Origin: Mantis religiosa
Lineage: Eukaryota > Arthropoda > Insecta > Mantodea > Mantidae
DNA length: 64,000 nt
Assembly: GCA_030765055.1 (NCBI GenBank)
Contig: CM060955.1
Coordinates: forward strand, 153,840,006-153,904,005
Direction: 5' to 3'
Shown here in pieces: positions 58,371-64,000 of this stretch; position 1 is the first letter of the stretch; each line of letters opens with the position of its first letter. Below the pieces are notes generated by a model. That model searched no databases. It was not told the origin of the DNA and was given only the letters and a program-made list of their open reading frames with translations. The translations under genes and the position numbers were made by a program.

Positions 58371-58857
58371 ATTCGAATATTTTAAAAACATTAGAATATT
58401 GGCGATTTTTTCTTGGTTCAAACCATGTATTAAATGTGAATGTTAGTTACTTGTACTTATATTACGTTTAAAAATCAAATTAGACCGAAAAGAAATATTG
58501 CATTTTTGAACAAAAGTCTCTTAAGACTTATATAAGCTCCATAATTCCAACAATTTTCACATTATTTGTTCTACTTTTGATTTATGAGGGACGTCCTGCT
58601 GTTCATTTGAAACATGTACGGATGGGTACGCATTACTTAATTTGCACATGAATAATCGGAAATTACTGTTGATTAACATATTTGTAACATTTCATTAAAT
58701 CAGCACTGTAGCAGCATTTCCTGTCTTTTAAGATTGTGTTATACTTTAGTTTTGTCAGCTCGGTTTGGAATTTATAGTAACAAACCGAAAACGTGTTTAT
58801 TTTGGTTCCTATTTCGGATATTGAGTTTATTGTTCAAATTCTGTATCGTCTGGTAGT

Positions 58858-58918
58858 AATTAATATATATATTAATACATATATATATTAATATATATAT
58901 ATATTAATTAATATATAT
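58858..58918. repeat. TA-rich palindrome
   Basis: About 60 bp of ATTAATATATAT-type sequence that can fold on itself. It replaces roughly 150 bp present in block C copy 1. Confidence 0.85.
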
Positions 58919-59237
58919 TCATGGAACAAATACAGTTAACAGTCCGGTTGTCGTAAATGGCAATGAAGCAAGAAGGTAAGAGGTAAGAAATAAGTACATT
59001 TCTCGGAGAACTATAACTATACCGCATTCAGCGCCACTTATCGCCATTGGAACAGCTATCTTATATATTATGAATAAACAAATAAATGAAACAATGCATT
59101 ATTTGTTCTGTATACTCCAATATTTTACAACCTTAGGCTACATATATTTGTCTTTACCTTGTTGCTACCTTGGCTTACATGACACATACGTCTTCTGCTC
59201 TGCCAGGTAGCTCTTAACCTCCATGCCTCCTTGTTAC

Positions 59238-59800
59238 TTAATTAGCCCCTTTCCTCCCCCATCTTCCTTTCTTACATTCTTGCCCATTTGTTAAATTCTC
59301 TAAGAACTCGCCAATACTTCTTATCTTCTTTTCCTCTAGTCCTGATAACTCTTGTATAACTACTATCCTCTTCTCTATTCTCTCCCATTTTTTCTCCCAA
59401 AACTTGTTTCTCCATATTGCAAGCTCCTCGCATTCTGTTACATAGTGTTCTATACTCTCTTTTCCCCCACACATTTCACAAATTCCCTTTTCCCTACCTA
59501 TCTCTCTTAGGAATATTGTTCCTGTTCTAATCCAAGCTAGCCCTTCTCTCTTGTCTATTGCAGTAATCTACGTGTGCTTCTCGTTCCCAATTTCTTTTTA
59601 TTTGTTTGTAAAATTGTAATTATTTCATATTTTCTAAACTTCCGCATATTTCCTGCGTTTCTATATGTTCTATTCTGCTATTTACCAATATACCCACATC
59701 GCTTGTATTCGTTTGCTCTATTCTCCATATATCTCCCGTTTCTACCTTTTCCATTATTCCTCCTATCGCTGTCCAGCAACTATTTGAATTTTCCAATCGT
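59238..59800 (-). pseudogene. LINE ORF2 C-terminal zinc-binding fragment
   Basis: An open minus-strand frame of about 78 codons ends at 59238, with C-x2-C-x7-H-x4-C (CEMCGGKESIEHYVTEC; the frame shown begins at MCGGK) and a basic tail. Upstream on the same strand, after frameshifts, come GIVNS-like and RIEHIETQEICGSLENM segments (59620-59800). Such a finger ends the RT protein of many non-LTR elements. It is better preserved than the paralog at 10363. The RT catalytic region is absent. Confidence 0.6.
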
Positions 59801-59999
59801 TCGTGCAATAACAAAATGTATAAAATTATTGATTTTTTTATTATTATAGTGTTCTAAACTAAAACCAACTGCTATCAAGTAAATATTAGTATGATATAAA
59901 TGTAAATAAAAATAAGATTAACTATTAAATAAACCATTAATTAACTACTAAAAAGATAAACTATCAAAGTCATCTATGAAAACTGTAAAATGAATCTAT

Positions 60000-60590
60000 T
60001 AGCAAAGAAGGCAAGAAATGAGAGTAAATTGCTGGATATTTGACATATGTGAGTCAAGAAAAGAATAAGAGGATAAGGAAATATCTGCAAGACATTCTTA
60101 AGTTTACATTATGTTCCTTACTACTGAACAATGGTATGATCCATATTGTAGTTGTGGAGAGATCTGTAAACTGTTTCTTATATTAATAGCAAAGAAAAAG
60201 ACAAATTACTACAGTTATTAATTATTATACAAAGAAAATTTACATGTAGTTATTAAAATTACAATTATTGAAGGCTACAACCTTAAACTAATTTTAGAAA
60301 TATTATACAACATATTAAAAAACGAAGATAAGTTACAAAATTAAAGAATTCCAAATCTCTTATAGTTTACCAGTTATTGAAAGGTTATCCTGAATAAAGG
60401 TCACATCAGAGACAACTGCCAAACTGTACATTTGTCATTAAATATCTCACACATACGGTATACTAATCAAAATTGCTACACCAAATTTTTATAAAATCAA
60501 ACATTTATAAAATTGTCCCATGTAGATGATGCCTGGAGTGGGGCATTTTCTGGGAAGAAGCAGAACCTAAAATTTCAAGGTATACTATAC
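60000..60590. repeat. Rearranged monomer pieces
   Basis: 60100-60200 is the reverse complement of the segment with CTACAATATGGATCATCCCT found at 35330, whereas 60355-60570 matches 18770-18990 in direct orientation. So this is a local inversion breakpoint. No gene seen. Confidence 0.5.
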
Positions 60591-61855
60591 AGAGGTGACC
60601 AAATTATTAGACTAAAACTCTGAAAACCTTCTTTATTGAATTAACATAAATACATGAGCTCTTACGTTCATATGTGTGACACGGAAACTTTAGTCAATAC
60701 TTTCTATACATTCCTTTGTTAGAAATTAACATTTTTATTCGGTTAGGCGTACCCTCAACCAATATTTTTCATTTATTTGTAATATCCGCATCATGTTGCC
60801 AGATCAGTGTCTCTATAAGTTGAGTTTTAGTTGTGATATGAGTTTTCTTCATTTTATTCTTCACAATGGACCATAGATACTTATCGGGTTTGTATCAGGA
60901 CTATTTCCTGGCCATGGAAGCACTGAAAGGCCTAATTCAGTAAGTATTGTGTTATTTTGACAGTGCACCATCGTGCACTAAGATACAGACTCATTTCCAA
61001 ATCAATCCCTTATCTGGGGCAGAAGTCGAGTTCGAAGAACGCCTAGGTACTGATCTTGCCCCCTCAAAAATTTACAATCTACCAGTACCATGGACAGACA
61101 TAACGCTCTGGACCATCACCTTTGAAGGGTGTTTACAGTTGGTTGCACTCTATGAGGATGACACTCTTCTTCAGTTAACCACCGGAAATACTGAGTGCTT
61201 TCGTCACTTACATAAACCTTGGATTCATCACTACAGCACACCAGAAAAGACAAATCCATATTAATGGCAGCCATTGGTCAACAATATACTTAATAAGTTA
61301 AACCAAATATCACCTTTGTATAGTCTATGACGGTTATCCATCATCGAATCTGGTTATTAAATTAAATTTTCTTTGTGAGAAAGAGTAACACAGTATATCA
61401 CATTAATTACCTTTTCCCAGTCATCAGAAGACCAATGTTTAAGTTCCTTTACGCAGTCGAGTCTCTTTCTTGGAATATCTACTGTGTGCTTTGCTTTTTC
61501 ATCTGGGTCTTTGAGCTTTCGAACTCCCATCGAACAGGGTTCTCCTGATAGTTCTTGCTGATACCTCTACCTCCTAAAGTATTCCTCAAGTCGCTACTAG
61601 TGGCCTTTCGCTTTCTGCGTGCTTCACCCATTTCTTTCCTTACACCTCTAGGGCTCAACTTGCTTTTTCTACCGCATTTCCCGCTTCACTGTGCCTGATA
61701 TATCTTATGTTTCCGTTCATTTATTTAATACTGCTTACAGACTTCTGTAATATTTTGAGTCTCTGTGCTACTTCCTTTTGTGTATACCGTCCTCCTGGTA
61801 TTAGTGACCTCGTAATACCACTTTTTTAGGTTATAAGTCACTTTTCTTCCCCATA
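60591..61855 (-). mobile_element. Tc1-like DNA transposon, one end preserved
   Basis: The terminus CAGAGGTGACCAAATTATTA begins at 60591 next to TA, the usual Tc1 target. The transposase lies inside, reading leftwards. The other end is missing, where a hAT fragment begins at about 61864. Confidence 0.75.
60694..61850 (-). pseudogene. Tc1 transposase, multiply frameshifted
   Basis: DDE transposase of the Tc1/mariner superfamily. On the minus strand: a start ATGGGGAAGAAAAG (61850); the helix-turn-helix part GGRYTQKEVAQRLKILQKSV (about 61790); KRLDCVKELKHWSSDDWEKV (about 61440); then SDESKVYVSDES (about 61220) with the expected first catalytic D nearby; HPHRVQPTVNTL; and WPGNSPDTNPI (about 60905). 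The third acidic residue, which should follow NPI, is lost by a one-base deletion. Then LWSIVKNKMKKTHITTKTQL and LVEGTPNRIKMLISNKG, stopping at 60694. Several stops and shifts. Nearly full length (about 340 codons expected) but dead. Confidence 0.78.
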
Positions 61856-61863
61856 ACCCCATA

Positions 61864-62069
61864 TTCCATGCCTGCTCTTCGGAAACAATGATGCCTGGAC
61901 CTCAACTGGAGTGACAGATTTAGGTCATCTAATTGTGCTTATTAGTACGCATAAGCAAAACGTAAAGCATTTAAATAACGTACTAGATTAAAGTTCTTTA
62001 GAGAATATAAACATTGCGAAACAGCTAAGTCGTGCATATCAGGAGGCGAGACTGAAACATAACCAGAAA

Positions 62070-62103
<34 letters not shown>

Positions 62104-62160
62104 AGAAATGTGCAATCGCGTATAATTGATTGTCAATGGAGAAGAGCATTGCCTCTAAGA
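61864..62160 (+). pseudogene. hAT-type TTF domain fragment, copy 2
   Basis: Reads MPCLLFGNNDAWTSTGVTDL, GHLIVLIS and LNNVLD, then a stop, then SLENINIAKQLSRAYQEARL. After a 30-base A run (62073-62102) the frame resumes as NRNVQSRIIDC, as in hAT/ZMYM proteins. So this copy keeps sequence downstream of the stop in the 26533 copy. The first half of the finger is missing. Confidence 0.65.
62073..62102 (+). repeat. A30 homopolymer
   Basis: Thirty A residues inside a lysine-rich stretch of the hAT fossil. The coding similarity continues on both sides. Confidence 0.95.
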
Positions 62161-63071
62161 TGAAGGATTTTAACAGCAGAGCGCCGCGTAGACTTCATGC
62201 TTCGACATTAATTAAGACCGTAACCTTGTAGCACACTCCTAATTTTATGCAGCAGCCGCCACTGTGTATAGCTGATTGCCATTAGTTCATTATCACTCCA
62301 TATTATGTCCCTTTTATTGCACTGTCTCTATAAATCCTTAAAGTGAGGTGAGTTCAAAACATTTCTTCAGGGGTAGCGAATGTATTAAAATAAATAAAAT
62401 TAAAAGCTACAACCCAAAATTAATTTTTTAAATATGGTACTACATATTAAAAATGAGAATATAATGCAAAATTGAAGAATCTTTAATAAAAAGTATTTAA
62501 TGAAAGCCTAGGCTATATTCAAATAAAAGTTTACAAGCAGCAAGCTTTGAACCTTCCAGAGCGTCAATAAACAAATATAGAAGAATAAAAAGAGGTTGGC
62601 CTAAATTAAGTTTTATAACAAGTCTAGTTTACAGGTGTAGTAATGTTTTGTGTATCTCTAACCATTTCCGAGCGGTGCCAAGTGATGCCGAACGTGGCCA
62701 TTCCCTGTAAATTACACATATGTACACCGTTTGTCATATAAGTATCTTAAACATGTAATATATGAATAAAAGACATAAAACCCGTTTTCCAGATTCAAAA
62801 TTTTGTGAAAAGTTTCCATTTAAGTGTAATTGTGCTTTTGCGAGGGGTCCTTAAAACATTTTCCTGTGTTATGTTTGAAGATGCTTAAAATATATCACTT
62901 TGGTATTTGCCCGACTTTAGAGATTTGAAATATGCAGAACAAAAGGTATTTTCATTTTATATTTTCATATTTCCATTTCAACTTTGACATTTAATTTTTG
63001 GCTAAAAGCAATTTCTCCTCTATCTACTATACATGTGGCACTTAACACTAAAAAGATAACGCCAAGAACAA

Positions 63072-63205
63072 AATCGGTACAAAAGTGTAGTGCAAATTAT
63101 CCGCGTGTTTCCTGAGTAACTGTGACTTCAGCGACAACAGCGGAAGTACACGTAGGATATTATAGATGACGCGCAAGTTGTAATTGCTTGTAAATATTCT
63201 TATGG
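63072..63205 (-). repeat. Core block 16 of the array
   Basis: Contains GTAACTGTGACTTCAGCGAC. An internal deletion removes the part with the ATG-like triplet. Confidence 0.7.
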
Positions 63206-63419
63206 CTTAACTGTTAAGAATCTTACAGAAAATGTTAGAACAGTGATGCTTTATTTTGGATTAGAACATTTTCTAAGTGTGAACGATAGTAAACTGTGGT
63301 CATATTGTTTATTAAAATGACTATAAATCAACAATAATTATTACATTTGAAACCAAAAGAGTCCAAAAGCCTGTACAAGTTCCATAAATTTTAGCTTATT
63401 CTATATTCTTTCTTCATGA

Positions 63420-64000
63420 TTATTCGTTTTAATGTTGGTAGCAATATGGTATACATATTTCTGCTAAACACTGCCAAGTGCGATAGCAAATTCCGTGTCA
63501 CTTTAAGTATTCCGAAAGTCTTGGTCCGAACCAAACATTTTGAGCATCTCATGCACTTTGTATCTTTCAAATGTTGGAACTAACAACGAAATGGAAAGTT
63601 AAACTTCTGCTGTAAATAATGCTTGTCCTATACAGCTTTACAAATTCTTATTAAATATAAGCATTGACAGAGCTTCTGAGTTCTCTCTTTAAAGACTTGT
63701 ACACAGTTGCTGGTATCTTCATTTAACATTTATGCGTACATTTCTGTAGTTTTTTATTTTATTTTTGTTACACTTCTCTTCCAAGGAATTTCTTAACATT
63801 ATTGCTATTTTTCTCTGTATAAAGATATTGGAATAAAAGATCTTTTAGTATCTTTTCCGTTTTTGTTGTACTTACAGAATGCCTTAGTGTTAAGTTACCT
63901 TTCTTGTAATTGTTACACTAAGAAGCTTTGTAATTCCAAAATGAAGGAAAGAGAATACAGATGTGTTGTATAACCTTAACAGCATTTTGAGTGGTCCCCC
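63420..64000. other. AT-rich end of window, nothing recognised
   Basis: No frame, repeat copy or RNA signal recognised. AATAAA appears at 63831 without an associated gene. Confidence 0.4.

Larger units (their letters stand above)
56290..59930. repeat. Block C, copy 2
   Basis: Paralog of 7290-10990 with collinear SINE, mariner, core block and LINE fragment. Confidence 0.75.
61864..63420. repeat. Block H, copy 2
   Basis: Paralog of 26780-28000 after the hAT fragment (GCCGAACGTGGC near 62688, CGAGGGGTCCTTAAAA near 62841). Confidence 0.7.

Noticed and set aside
60947..61264. Plus-strand frame of 105 codons
   Set aside because: Antisense to the Tc1 transposase pseudogene, whose motifs read on the other strand.
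62073..62102. Poly(A) tail of a processed pseudogene
   Set aside because: Protein similarity continues past the run and no TSD is seen.

Overview
This is an AT-rich, intron-poor stretch of animal nuclear DNA with no intact host gene that I can recognise. The contents point to an arthropod, most likely an insect: jockey-clade non-LTR retrotransposons, a Penelope-like element, Gypsy-type LTR elements, Tc1 and mariner transposase fossils, a hAT-type TTF zinc-finger fragment and tRNA-derived SINEs. Almost every coding signal is transposon-derived and most are broken. I cannot name the species from sequence alone.

Layout. The window is built from diverged paralogous blocks, called here A, B, C, X and D. 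Block A lies at 1-3664 and 32092-37160. Block B is a GC-richer cassette followed by an LTR-derived unit, at about 5455-7290, 18955-22690, 37160-38070 and 54125-56290. Block C lies at 7290-10990 and 56290-59930. Block X lies at 22690-25128 and 38070-40783. Block D lies at 11113-16385 and 41160-45440. The order A-B-C-D or A-B-X-D recurs, so this is an old segmental or higher-order tandem duplication. A roughly 150 bp core recurs 16 times, always in the same orientation, within AT-rich units of about 2-3 kb.

Younger insertions interrupt these blocks, and several can be delimited exactly because an empty paralogous site or a target-site duplication (TSD) is present. They are a 5'-truncated LINE at 3679-5431; a 5'-truncated jockey-type LINE at 12283-12966 (10 bp TSD); an internally deleted Gypsy element at 19769-22189 with two 597 bp LTRs that differ at one base and a 4 bp TSD; a solo LTR at 40784-41209 (TSD GTAC); a near full-length jockey-clade LINE at 45456-50679 with two decayed, overlapping ORFs; and a Penelope-like element at 50939-53373 with 165 bp inverted terminal repeats, a 12 bp TSD, RT and GIY-YIG domains and a candidate hammerhead ribozyme. 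The right end carries a Tc1 transposase pseudogene (60694-61850) and a second copy of the hAT fragment.

The most interesting signals are: a covarying 3'-terminal stem-loop shared by two jockey-type LINEs that lack poly(A); a hammerhead-like motif in the Penelope terminal repeat, whose only mismatch between the two repeats falls in the catalytic core; a Gypsy derivative with an open Gag/RNase H/integrase fusion frame and a primer-binding-site copy outside its 3' LTR; an LTR-PBS-inverted-LTR composite copied in three blocks; and the 16-copy core array. All alignments were done by eye, so block edges are approximate unless a TSD is given.
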